Origin: Diphasiastrum complanatum
Lineage: Eukaryota; Streptophyta; Lycopodiopsida; Lycopodiales; Lycopodiaceae
Length of the DNA stretch: 64,000 nt
Assembly: GCA_029204225.1 (NCBI GenBank)
Contig: CM055098.1
Coordinates: 46,452,985-46,516,984, forward strand
Direction: 5' to 3'
Shown here in pieces: positions 24,878 to 36,688 of this stretch. The translations under genes and the position numbers were made by a program. Each line of letters begins with the position of its first letter. Within the stretch, counting starts at the first letter, position 1. The notes below the pieces were generated by a model. It saw only the letters and a list, made by a program, of their open reading frames with translations, made no database searches and was not told where the DNA came from.

Positions 24878-26111
24878 CATGGTTTCTTGATTCTAGAGCA
24901 ACTCAACATATGACCAATCAACGTGAGATCTTCGACTCCTACACTCCTTGCAGCATGAAGAAATTTGTTCATCTTGGTGACAATAGTACTGAAGGTACTG
25001 TAAGATTGTGATTCCAACATGATCAGTTCAAATTACTATCAAAGGTCTTATATGTTCCTAAACTCTCTACAAATCTGTTATCAGTAAGTAGAATTACAGA
25101 TTTAGGTCATAAGGTAGAATTCGAATCTGATCAATGCAAAATTATTGATAGGAGTAATAAGATCCTTGCACTCGGAAAGAGGCATGGTTACTTATATAGA
25201 TTGGCACACTGTTATTCTAAGTCTAGTCAAGCCTTGAAAACCTCTGTTCTAGTCAATAAAGCACTACTATGACATCATCGCTAGGACACGTGAATCATGC
25301 ATCTATTTTGAACATGTCCAGACAATTCATGGTCCTTAATCTCGACTATCCTTCTGGTAAGGTCGATTACTCAAATTGTCAAAGGACTAGTGTCCCCAAA
25401 CAATTCATGAGAAGCAGCAGATGCATGAGCATCCTTACCATTCTATTATAGGATCTCTTATGTACACCATGATCAGTACCAGGCCAGACATAGCTTTTGC
25501 AGTCAGCTCTCTCAGTCAGTTTATGACTAATCCTGGTGTAACACATTGGAGGGCTCTTATCAGAGTCATGAGATATCTTCGAGCTACAATGGACTTTTGC
25601 ATTTGTTATGTAGCAGTCGGCAACGACAAACTCAATCTTCTCAGTGGTTATACAGATGCAAGTTTGGCAAGAGATGTAGACAACCGTAAATCTACTTCCG
25701 AATTTACATTCTTCCTAAACAACGGTCCAGTTTCCTGGAACAGTCGCAAGCAATCCTTGATAGCTCTATCTTCCACTGAATTAGAGTACATCGCAGCCTC
25801 TCAAGCTACAAAGGAAGCAATTTGGTTGAGGAATTTACTCTTAGATATCAGTTTGAATCAACATGCTCTGACAACATTATTTTGTGATAATCAAAGTGCC
25901 ATCGCTTTATCAGCCAACCCTAGATTCGCACATTGAACTGAAGTATCATTTCGTCAGAAGCAAAGTTCTCAACGAAGAGGTCAGATTGCAATACTGTAGA
26001 ATGCAAGATATAACAACAGATATTTTTACCAAAGCATTAAGTTTGGATACACACAGAAGATTCTGTGTAGAACTAAGTTTGAAGGTCAAGGCATTCAAGG
26101 ATTCAGATTAA
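24878..26111 (+). pseudogene. Family A protease, RNase H and polyprotein end
   Basis: Protease region with TQHMTNQREIFDSYTP and LYVPKLSTNLLSVSRIT, then the GAG-pre-integrase start (about 24880-25260). RNase H follows: LSQFMTNPGVTHWRALIRVM, DASLARDVDNRKSTSEF, SLIALSSTELEYIAASQATK, LFCDNQSAIALSANP, and the typical end DITTDIFTKAL. Reverse transcriptase is absent. It is broken in several places. It is nearly the same protein as the minus-strand copy near 48.4-48.9 kb. Confidence 0.83.
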
Positions 26112-26118
26112 GGGAGAG

Positions 26119-26341
26119 TGTTGGATTATTGTCCTTCTTACCAATCGACTAATCAGTTTTACTCTTCATCCATTGTTTATCCAGTTCTGAAGATTTTCTC
26201 GTGTTCTTTTACAGTATGCAATTTTACAAGTGTTTTTACACAGTCTGCAGAATTACACGGAGTTTTACCACAGCGTCGCATTTCCATTTTCTCTCACTTC
26301 GGCTTTCTCACCTGTCAGGAATTACGAGTAAAATTACATTC
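26119..26341 (+). repeat. Right LTR of family A (partial)
   Basis: Begins TGTTGGATTATTGTCC after the purine tract and follows the family-A LTR to AGTAAAATTACA. The sequence beyond about 26341 no longer matches. Confidence 0.83.
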
Positions 26342-26411
26342 TGGTTCGTTGTCCACCTCACAAACGATAACATTGACGCCCAAGAATAGCCTCTTCCGAG
26401 AATACTAGCGC

Positions 26412-26495
26412 TTTTTGTTACTTCTCAATCACATGCTATGAGCTGAGCACTATTTTTTGTTACTTCTCAATCACATGCTATGAGCTGAGCACTAT
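26412..26495. repeat. 42-bp perfect tandem duplication
   Basis: TTTTTGTTACTTCTCAATCA...GAGCACTAT occurs twice in a row with period 42 and no visible difference. Confidence 0.9.
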
Positions 26496-26499
26496 TGTA

Positions 26500-28034
26500 A
26501 GTGAGTCCAAATCCAACACGTCTATTTTTCAAGTAGATGCAGCCTCCCCTAATAGAGATTCCTAATACCGATTCTAGAAATCATCTGTCACTCTCTTGTC
26601 TCACGTCTCTGTCACGCACCCAGCACACACAGCATCATCTTGCTCCGCTTGCCTGATGTCGCTGCTGATGCGCACACCCCTCCACTCTGGCCGGATCTAC
26701 GCTGCCATGCTCCCTTCATCGCTTTCTCCTCCTCCATCTGCACCTCCTTCTCCACCGCCTTCCTTTCTGTTGTCTTTTTTGCAATGGTGTTCAAACTTGC
26801 AAAAGCAGCTGATTTAGGCCATTGAATGGCTGCAACAGGAAAGATCCGAAATTAACTATGGCTTCCTTGGGAAAGAACAAGCAAGGTAAAGCCCATCACA
26901 GTTAGTGTCTCAATTGATACAATGGCTGCAATCATGGCACAGAAATCTGATTCGTGAGAGGATGCGTTTTCCAATCTTTTGGTGGAAGAGCTAAGATGTC
27001 ATCACAGAAGGTAGGCACTATGTTTCCAGTAATGCCTAAGTGAGCTCGATTTACAAATGCAATCTGTAGCTATGGAAGAAGGCTATTCCAAATTGAGTGA
27101 GGAATAACTCCGCTAGTTCCAAAAACACAAGAAACGGAATCCGGCTCAGATTCAGGCAATTGAGCAAGCACGCATACTTAAATCAAATTTTTCACCAATA
27201 GGCATTGCAAAGCAAGCCGCAGCTGCACACAACCAACAGGCCAAAATATTTGAGAGCGGTGGAAGCAAAATTCCTCAGACAAACACTACTCAAGGCAGCG
27301 GAATCACAGAATGATTGGAGCTAAGCAAGAAGAAGCAAGCAGAAGAAGCTGCAAGAATCTGATGATAGCCTTCCTTTAAGTGTAGCCATGGTGGATTTAC
27401 ACTGTCGCTAACTATTAAACAAAATGACGGGGACAAGCCATACTCCCCAATCTCCAATGATTTGGAAAGAAGAGAGCAACTTTCATGCATTTGTTTAAAA
27501 AATACTGATAGCAAAAATATTAACATTGACAACAAAAAGAATAGCACTGTAGAAAGAAGCTTGTTGGCACCTGTTGATTGATTTGCTCCTGCTCCTGCAC
27601 TCACTTCAAGCTAACGATGGAGAATATATGGACTGAACGATCGTGATGGAAACTGAACCAGTGTCACAAGGAGATGACCCTTTGCTTTGGAGATCAATGT
27701 TGCTCTCTTTCTGATTTGCAATGAGCGTCTTCTACACGAATCATAAACAAAGCAAAAGGGCCCATTGGGCAAACTACCGCAAAGTGTTAAAGGTAAAGAA
27801 GCGTTTGGTAACTTCCCCAAGGAAAAACCAGTTGGCGCTCTTTAAGCGCTTGCAGCAACAATAGGTGAAGTCAGTACCTCCACTGCGTATCTCCACCGCC
27901 TCCCACTGACTCCCACGACGGCCTCCCACCGACTCCCACAAAGGCCGCCACGGTTGTCTCCACCGTTCATCTCTAACGGCCTAACCAACACACTCAGGAG
28001 TGCTATTCTCTCTCTACGTCGGACTGCCATTATT
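26500..28034. other. No recognised gene; proline- and leucine-rich frames
   Basis: Several frames of 60-105 codons lie here, for example a minus-strand one at 27290-27604 with a hydrophobic stretch (LLSTVLFFLLSMLIFLLSVF) that could span a membrane. None has a supporting promoter, partner exon or recognised family. The stretch is less AT-rich than what follows. Confidence 0.4.
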
Positions 28035-29780
28035 CTATGTTGGATTTAACAAAGAGGAAATCAAATGAGAGAGAAAGACTTTCAAATGTCATTCTTCTCT
28101 CTACGATTTATCAAAGAGGAAGTAAAAAAGAGAGACTTTCAAAATATAAAGTCAAATGACAACAAATACATAATTCTTTACAATTTTTGCCAAGTTCACT
28201 TACTATTTAATCTTGATCATCAATTTTAATCCACATGTACGGCTTGGAGTATGCCACATAGCTATGCTCTTTGACCAAAAAGCTCCAACTTAGACATAGG
28301 ACAAAATTGTAAAAAGCAAATAGCAAAAGTGATTACATAAAACTTAATGCTACTAGTGAGTCAAAATCCCTTCAAAATCACCATTCAAGACCTTACTTCA
28401 TCAAACCGATTATTACTTTTGGCAGTGCTTCTACCATACAATCTATACCCTCTTAGTAGTGCTTCTACCATACAATTGATATCCTCTCGAACCCCGTGAT
28501 TTGAGAACAGAAACGTGAATCACCCACCAAGTTCTCACACCAAACTTTTGCCCCTTAAAATCCAAGAATCAGGACCCCTAACACAAAAATGTGTGAAAAG
28601 CATGATGTTCATGCATGTTTGTCGAAGACTTTATGGGTAGAAGTCATCTCGACAATTGCATATCTTCATAATTGACTTACAACCACTCTTAGTCGGCAAA
28701 ACACCTAAAGAGACATGGACAGGTTCAAAACTATCGATAAGGCATCTTCAAATTTTCGGTTGTATCACATTCACACAGATTCCAACAGACCTGTGATACT
28801 CTTGAAGATGAATAAAGAAATTTATTCGACTTTACTTAACCGATTCAAATACATAAGAAGACTAAGGAACCACTATATGAAGAAATATATGTCGAAGGCC
28901 TTACGTCAAAGATCCTATGAGGAAATACACTTTAACGGAAGAACATACAAAATGATACTATCCTAATAAATGGATAAGACTGAATCCCGAATATTCTACA
29001 GTCCACTTGCGACTCATTCTACAGTTGTGACTATACACATGTAATCATGTAATTAGTTAATAATGACATGGTAGAGTACCAACTCAGCAATAATACACAT
29101 GTCAACACTTCATTAGTTTAGATCGGATAAGCTTATATCTCTAAAATTTGATTAACTTGCAGGAGTATCCCCAATTTCCCACATCCCACAAGCCAACAAT
29201 GTGAGAAAGTTTACAAGTTTTATCATAACTACAAAAAATGATTGGTTCTAGAGCACTTCTACAACACACTTCAAAATGTAATTGGGAGGAAAAAAATACC
29301 AATGCAAATAGAAACACTAATATCGTCCACATTATAATTGTAGAACCTCCTATTATTCAGAACACTCATTATCGGCCTTATCTGTGTATGTGGATCAAAG
29401 ATAACAATTCCCATTGTAAAATGCGTGCGCATTATTTTGCAAATCAACCTTCCTTTATAGAATTTTGATCTAAAAGATATCTAACTAGAGATTCTTTAGA
29501 AGAGGTTACATTCACACACAAAAGATTTAAAATTTTTGTGAGAAGAATCTAGATAAATATTGGCATACCATTCTTTATAGAAGATCATTCTACAAATTGA
29601 AGAAATCATCAAATCCACATAAAATTATTATAAAGTTTTGGTGTGGAAGAATCTAGATAGAATATTATCATACAAGGAAAAAATAACATCCATTAGCATT
29701 TCAAATAAGACATTCTTTACAACACTTGTAGGTTGAAAATCTACTGTCTTTACAAGTCCTAAAACATTAATCATTGGTAT
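28035..29780. other. AT-rich stretch with small duplications
   Basis: No gene recognised. Two minor tandem repeats are visible: about 58 bp around 28046-28140 (CAAAGAGGAA, AGAGAGACTTTCAAA) and 33 bp at 28424-28475 (AGTGCTTCTACCATACAAT). A plus-strand frame at 28715-28966 (83 codons, Lys/Arg/Tyr-rich) has no support. Confidence 0.45.
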
Positions 29781-29796
29781 AAAACATTATATTGCT

Positions 29797-29952
29797 CCCT
29801 GATCTTATTATCGCTCAAGTCATCACCGATGCGTGACCAACATCCTCCTAAGTAGATCATCTTACTATCATCTTACTTAGACTTATCATCTTACTACCTT
29901 AGGAGGATGTTGGCCACGCATCTGTGATGATGTGACCGATAATAAGATCAGA
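29797..29952. repeat. Long inverted repeat (hairpin), arms about 60 bp
   Basis: CCTGATCTTATTATCG...GATGCGTGACCAACATCCTCCTAAGTAG (29797-29855) is repeated in reverse complement at about 29894-29952 (CTTAGGAGGATGTTGGCCACGCATC...CGATAATAAGATCAG). The loop of about 40 bp is made of three ATCATCTTACTA-like repeats. It could be a fold-back element, a MITE core or a small-RNA precursor. Confidence 0.88.
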
Positions 29953-30264
29953 GAGAGGTTGTTTGTTTAGAACCATATGTTGATCTTCTTGTGGAGTATC
30001 AAGATGCACTCTCCCCCTAACAAGATTATCACATCAAAATAGAGATTTGACACATGGCCAAAAAGCCAACATTATTGGTGCACAATTCTCTATGTAAAGA
30101 TGATCATAGAACCGATCTAAAAAGCCAACTCTATAAAAGAGAAAACAGATTCCAGCGTGATGAATTCTCAAAAATGTAACTTGAAAATGGTAGGAAACTT
30201 CTCATTCTTCAAGAAAATAAATTCCCAACATAATTCTAAGGCTTTGTTAGAATCGTTTTTGAAC

Positions 30265-30670
30265 CTGCAAGTGCCGTAAATGGGACTTAAATGCGATCAT
30301 TCAAAGAGATTTTAGGTATTTCAGACTTGAAATTGTGGCTAACATTTTGATGTATTCACATTGAGCCCACATCTTTAGTTGCTGTAGCGTCTTTGTTAGC
30401 CTTTTGAGAAGAAAAACCAAAAACAATCTGATTTTTGGTAAGGGTGCTGAAAAACGAGTTGGATTGTTGAAAATTTTGATCAATTTAACAGAGTTTAGAT
30501 CAACAAAAGGCTGTGGCCACCAAAACAAGTTTGCCACAATTGTTTCTGAAGCCATGGTCGCTTTAAGTGAAACTTGAATGCAATCACTTAGAGAGATTTT
30601 AGATATTTCAAATTCAAATTGGGGATAACATCTTGATGTATGGACTCTTAGCCCTCATCTTTAGTCACTC
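30265..30670. repeat. Pair of diverged 120-bp direct repeats
   Basis: GCGATCATTCAAAGAGATTTTAGGTATTTC... (30294 on) resembles GCAATCACTTAGAGAGATTTTAGATATTTC... (30580 on), and both continue to ACAT(C/T)TTGATGTAT and the ATCTTTAGT word. The spacing is about 287 bp. No gene was recognised. Confidence 0.65.
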
Positions 30671-30960
30671 TTGTATTCACAATAATGCAATGCTTAAATT
30701 ATGGAATCGCAGTATAAAACAAAACGTGAAAATTGGCCTTGTTTCCAGAGTGAATTGTACTGATGACACAACCCACAAGGACCGGCATAGTTTAAAGTGG
30801 ATCTTGTAAAGTAAATGCTGCAGCCCTGTTCTGAAAAACAGCTCTATGTAGTATGTAAAGTGGCAGCTGCTGCCTTGCTACACCTGAAGGCTGCCATAGC
30901 TTGAAAAATTCTGTTCAAAATCTTATTTATTGTTGCGCCGCTGTCTGTGTGTGGTACATA

Positions 30961-31690
30961 GTTCCCAGGAACGGTATGGAACTGTTCCTGGGAGCGCGTT
31001 CCTAGGAACTGTTCCTAAAAAAAAAAAAAACTTAAAAATAAAAAGACTTAGACTTGGTGAATCTGTTTAGAAAACTGATTAGATCATTTTTTTGGGGCTA
31101 AAAACGGTTTTTGCGCAAAAGAAGGGTTTATGTTCTTGTTCCTATTTGTGTTCCTAAGTTGAAACCAAGTTAAAGATGCTCTATGAAACTTAGGAATAGG
31201 AACAAGATCCTATTCGTGTTCCTAAGTTGAAACCTAAATTTAAGTTGCTCTTAGGAACAAGACTAAGAATAGGAACAAAACTTAGGAACAGAGTAGGAAC
31301 TTGAACTTAGGAAGAGGACTAGCAAACTAGGAAGAGGAACATGAACTTAGGATCAAGAACTTAGAAATAGGAACAGGAACAGGAACAAGAACTTAGGCAC
31401 AAGAACATGAACAGGAGCTAGAAGCCCTAGGAACTTAGGTTCAATATAACTCTAAATACTTTTTTTTAGGAATGGAACGAGATTAGAAACTTAGGAACAG
31501 GCTCTCGTACCTTCATAAGTCATAGTAAATAGGTATAAAAAGTTTTTTTTTTCCTTGGCATGGAACCGTTCCATTCCGAAACAGGAACGGTTCCATACGT
31601 AAGGAACTGTACAATAATAAGGAACGGAACGACCGTTCCTTAGGAATGGTATTGTACCCGTTCCTATGCAAAAATGTTAGGAACGGGTGT
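30961..31690. repeat. GGAAC/GTTCC-rich repeat block
   Basis: About 730 bp dominated by GGAAC and its complement. The two ends carry near-palindromes (AGGAACTGTTCCT, GGAACGGTTCC, CCTAGGAAC), while the middle is an imperfect AGGAAC/AACTTAGGA repeat. The layout, inverted motif clusters around a simple-repeat centre, fits a fold-back or non-autonomous DNA element, but no clean terminal inverted repeat or TSD was found. Confidence 0.7.
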
Positions 31691-32979
31691 GTGGTAATTG
31701 TTGAAGGATGCATCTTCATGAATGATTTTTGCTCCCTGCTTTCTATGTTTTTTGGAAAACTGCATGAAGGTTCGTGGAAGTAAAATTGTTGAAGAAAAAG
31801 TGTGTAGACCTTCACAAATTAAGCCGTGGAGTTTGCTGACAATCTGTTTTGCAACCTGCATAGAAACGGACCAGCCAGGCTGCATCCCATGTATATTTTT
31901 TGGAAGTCAAAGTGTGGCAGCTCACCCCAAAATCAATGCTTGAAAGATTGTTGGTGAAAATCTAGTTGGTGCAGTAAATAACTGCAGCCCTTTGCTGCCT
32001 TGTAGGATCATGGGGGTGGTAAGGGTTCTTAAAAAAAGAAGACCCTTAAGACCAGTCCATTTCTTATGTAGATGGTCCAGCCCTTAATCAAAGGTATGGG
32101 TCCTCCACCAAAATTAGTTTCAGCCCTTTATGGAAGTTTTATGCCCTAGTCTTGAAGACCATAAGCTTCAAAAATAATATGGCGGTATACGACCAGGAAA
32201 GGGTACTGGTTTCAGGTGACTACTATTGTGAGTAGATTTGTTGTAGAAACCAAATTCTAGCAAGTGCAGTTTGTCAAGATTCATGTGGCTTCTTGCTCAT
32301 AGTGATAAAAAATCAGTTTCTAATTTGTCCTAAAGGATAAAAGATATGTCGAAATTTGTTAATCATCATTTAGGGGTGAATTTCAATTCACTGAATATAA
32401 CCTTTTAATTTGTGAAAACGTGTTGAGAGGTTTTTACCCTGCCTATTTGTCAATCTAGAGAAGTGCATAGCTTCAATGCATTTGAAATTTGTCGAAGAAC
32501 AAAGAGAAACTTGTGGTGCTGCCGAAGTAAGCCGTGGGAGGAGCCATGGATCAATGGTTGTGAAATCCCATGCTGAAGGAAGTCTCTTGTCCCTTTGGAG
32601 CCCAGTGTAGGTGCCACCTTAATGAATCATAAAGAAGGCATATTCTAGCATCTAGAAGGCTTGTTAAAAGGCTCCATTCAACAAGGGAAGAAAGATTTGA
32701 TCCAGCCTGCATGACAGAAGGAAAAGAGGTGGATTTCGTCTGCCCATTGGTGCTGAGCGACAGAGATGACTCCGTAAGGGGGTAGGTATTTTAATTATCC
32801 ACTGGAGGAGTTCTAACTTCTTTAGAAGAGATGTTGTCCTACTTGAAAGGTTTCTTGGCCTTCGAAGTTTCTAGGTGTTTCCCTAAAGTTTTATTGAAGG
32901 AAGTCAAAGTGCAATGAAGTTTTGCGAAATATCAAATTGAAACGTAAATAAAGGTAGCACAGTGAAGGTTCAACCCTTC
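31691..32979. other. No recognised gene
   Basis: Plus-strand frames up to 73 codons, including one with MIFAPCFLCFLENC, but no motif or splice pattern that supports a gene. Confidence 0.4.
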
Positions 32980-33270
32980 AGATTGGCCTTCCACATGAAG
33001 TACATCGGTTGTTGTGGTGCTGGGACCTGGTGTTCCTGACCTGATGCAGTTGAGCGATGATCGTTCTGACCTTCTCAACATACTGATCCAATTGGTTGCC
33101 ATCCCATCGTATGGATTGCAGCTGATTGTCAAGATGCATCACTGAAGCGACAGTCCTCTTTTCATACTTGTATTTTAGTCTTTCCCATGTTGCATGGTTG
33201 CTTTCACAGTCTTCAATCTACATGAGTAGTTCTTCAATGATGGATGAAACAATGATCGCCATTGCACTCT
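32980..33270 (-). mobile_element. Copia-type Gag fragment
   Basis: The minus strand reads DCESNHATWERLKYKYEKR, then HLDNQLQSIRWDGNQLDQYV and EKVRTIIAQLHQVR, which is the UBN2-type Gag core of copia elements. It is a small broken fossil. The rest of its element is not recognised, but an LTR-like start lies at 33869. Confidence 0.6.
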
Positions 33271-33868
33271 TATCCTTGCGGTGAGATCCAGCTCTTATTT
33301 GAGGCCTTATGCCTTGTTTTCAATCCCTTTATGCATTTTATGACAATTGGAGGTATGCATCCAATGACCAGACAGAGACAGTATTGCATGTGTTCAACAT
33401 TGTGAGCAGCTGCACAGTTTTCGGCAAGCTATTTTGTGCTATTTTAATGCTGTTTCTTGGTCATAGTGTTTGCAAGGTTGTTTCTAAAGTGTCATGGCGA
33501 TTAATGAAGCTGCTTTTTGTGATTTAAGGGGAGTAATTAACCATGCACTTAAACAAATTTTTGTAGTCTTTTGCACAATTACAAGAATGAAATTACATGT
33601 GTAAATGGAACAAATTTCAATGGGATAGCAATTTCTAAATCTAAGGGGAGTAGTTCCCGTGTCATTGTTAAAGTCAAGATGACATGTGAAGGCTACGATG
33701 TTTAGGTTGACTTCCTTGAAAGATGCAAGAGAGCCATATCTCATTTACAACAGATCATGCTGTTTTGCGGGTTCAGTTATGCAGGAGTAGGAGCAATGAC
33801 TCGTATGTTTGCATGGACGTTAGGTGTTTTGTTGACATGACACTTTGTGCTTATCGTGGATGCTTGTT

Positions 33869-34390
33869 CAAGGGAGAGTGTTGGAAGTATGAATTTCACA
33901 TCCTTGATGGATGGCATAAGGATTTGTCAGAGTAGTTGACATGGTGCCATATCAACAGTGTGTGCATTAGCTAGCAATTTTATAGTAGTTATTTTTTAGT
34001 GTACTCGCAGTTTACTTCAATGTAATGAATGAGTATAGGGGCTCAAGGGCCACATAATGTAATCAATGATGGTCCGATCCTTATTTGTGTGTAGAAGGTT
34101 TGTTCTAGTGGACTAGATGCGTAGGGACATAATAGTTACTTCATCTCCCTCACATTGACGCTCTCACTGTATCGTGCTATTCTATACTGCAAGCATTTTG
34201 TTCTCTCTCCCTTCTCTAATGGATTGCATGATTGTTTCATGCTTTGATCTTCAATGAAGAAGACACATTGTAATTGCAGAGTGAGAATTTTAGTGAATTT
34301 GTAAGAAAAAGCTCCCTTTGAGCTCTTTTGTGTGCATATGTTGGCAATCCTTCTAAAGGGTAATGGGATTTGTCATTCTCATTCTTGGAC
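33869..34390 (+). mobile_element. Possible 3' LTR of another element
   Basis: TTCAAGGGAGAG followed by TGTTGGAAGTATG looks like a polypurine tract and LTR start. The following 500 bp are non-coding and end where the family-A LTR begins. No partner LTR was found. Confidence 0.4.
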
Positions 34391-35353
<963 letters not shown>

Positions 35354-35356
<3 letters not shown>

Positions 35357-35877
35357 CAAATTATGCTTAGATACAAGGGAGAAAAAATAGGAGCTATTTT
35401 TGGTAATTTTTGCATTGTTGAGGGATCTCCAAGATTCCAACCCTAACTTGGTAGGGATGAAAGATCCACCAAAATTAGCATTAGGGATAGGTTTAGGGCT
35501 ACTCATACCTGCCCAAAACCGTGATGGATCATGTATATATAGGTGATGATATCTCACCAAAATCAATCAAGCAATTTCATGTTTTTTCTCTCATAATGGT
35601 GCAATTGCTCTCTATGTTCATAATTGTTTGAGTACTTGTGATTACTAATGATTATAGGATTGAATGTAGGTCTGGTGTACAGTACTCAGACTGTGGGAGG
35701 CCGTACTTTCACACGTGTGAAGCCTTCTTCAAGGATTTGGGCCATTTAGTGAGGTTCAAGCATAGATTTTTGATGGATTTTGATGGTTCAACTTGTGCTA
35801 ATCTTATGAAATCATAATCTATTGTTTCCCTCATCATTTCAAGTGTTTTAGGATCCTTATTTGCTGTAATTTTTACA
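35354..35877 (+). repeat. Left LTR of D (partial)
   Basis: Identical to the last 524 bp of the right LTR apart from about one site. It has a TATATATA box near 35534, CACACGTGTG at 35710-35719, and ends TTTTTACA before the primer-binding site. Confidence 0.93.
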
Positions 35878-35890
35878 TGGTATCAGAGCC
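35878..35890 (+). promoter_or_regulatory. Primer-binding site of D
   Basis: TGGTATCAGAGCC, the complement of the 3' end of initiator-Met tRNA, directly after the LTR. Confidence 0.95.
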
Positions 35891-36688
35891 TAAAGGCTGA
35901 AATGAGCTAAATCCTTGGTTTTCATTCAATTTGATCACAATTTTTGATCTAAATCTTGTGTAGATTGGATCTTAGCATCTAGTATTGATTCTAGAACTCA
36001 AAGTGAGTCAAATACATTGGAGATTGGTGTTGTGTGACTTCATTTGCAGGTGTTTAGGTGTCTAAAACCAGAGGCAAAGTTGAATTCAATTCACATTACC
36101 AAGATAGCAAGTTTTGCTTGCTCCAAGCATTGATTTCTAAGCGAGTTTTGGAGGTGATTTCATAGAGAAGGCTTTCTAGCATTCAAGGAGAGGGAAGATC
36201 AGAGTTTTGAGGACTCTTCAAGGCTGTTCTAAGGTGTAGTAGGCACCTCCTAAAGTGATTTAGGTTCAGTCCAACCATTGCTTGACTTATGCACCAAATT
36301 AGATCAATTTTTCATCAATTTTGATCATTTTTTGCTTGTGATTGGATAGTAGATTGTGTTGCATCCTCATTAAGTTCCATTTAGATCTTTTACAAGTGAT
36401 TTTGGAAGTATATTAGGTTGCTGAAATTCACTCTTGATCAGATCATTTTGAAGCTTTAATGTTCTTTATAGAAAGAGGGGCAATTCTACTAGTATTGTCT
36501 ACTTCAATCAAGCAAGTGCATTGTTTCTAGTATTCTATGATTTGATTTTGTTAGAGATCATTCTTAGATATTTATAGGAAGTCTATTACTGATCTTTTCA
36601 GGTCCCTAAGAAGTGGGATAAGGTAGACCTTCAATCAAATCAATAGAAGTAACCTTCATTTGTGTCAAGTCCTTGATTAGGAGACTAG

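Larger units (their letters stand above)
14474..26341 (+). mobile_element. Copia family A element, broken, split by element B
   Basis: Left LTR to 15597, primer-binding site TGGTATCAGAGCA at 15598, Gag (about 15795-16640), then an 8.2-kb insertion (element B, TSD TGACT). After it come protease (about 24878-25260), RNase H (25420-25940), the polyprotein end (to 26111), a polypurine tract (AAGGGAGAG) and the right LTR start TGTTGGATTATTG at 26119. Reverse transcriptase and most of the integrase are not found. It has many breaks and looks old. A related copy lies on the minus strand at 48-50.6 kb, and another LTR at 34.4 kb. Confidence 0.88.

Noticed and set aside
27290-27604. Small membrane protein on the minus strand
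   Set aside because: One hydrophobic stretch is visible, but there is no promoter, splice pattern or homology, and such frames arise easily in T-rich DNA.
28715-28966. Plus-strand frame of 83 codons rich in Lys, Arg and Tyr
   Set aside because: No motif or conserved neighbour was seen, and it fits chance in AT-rich DNA.
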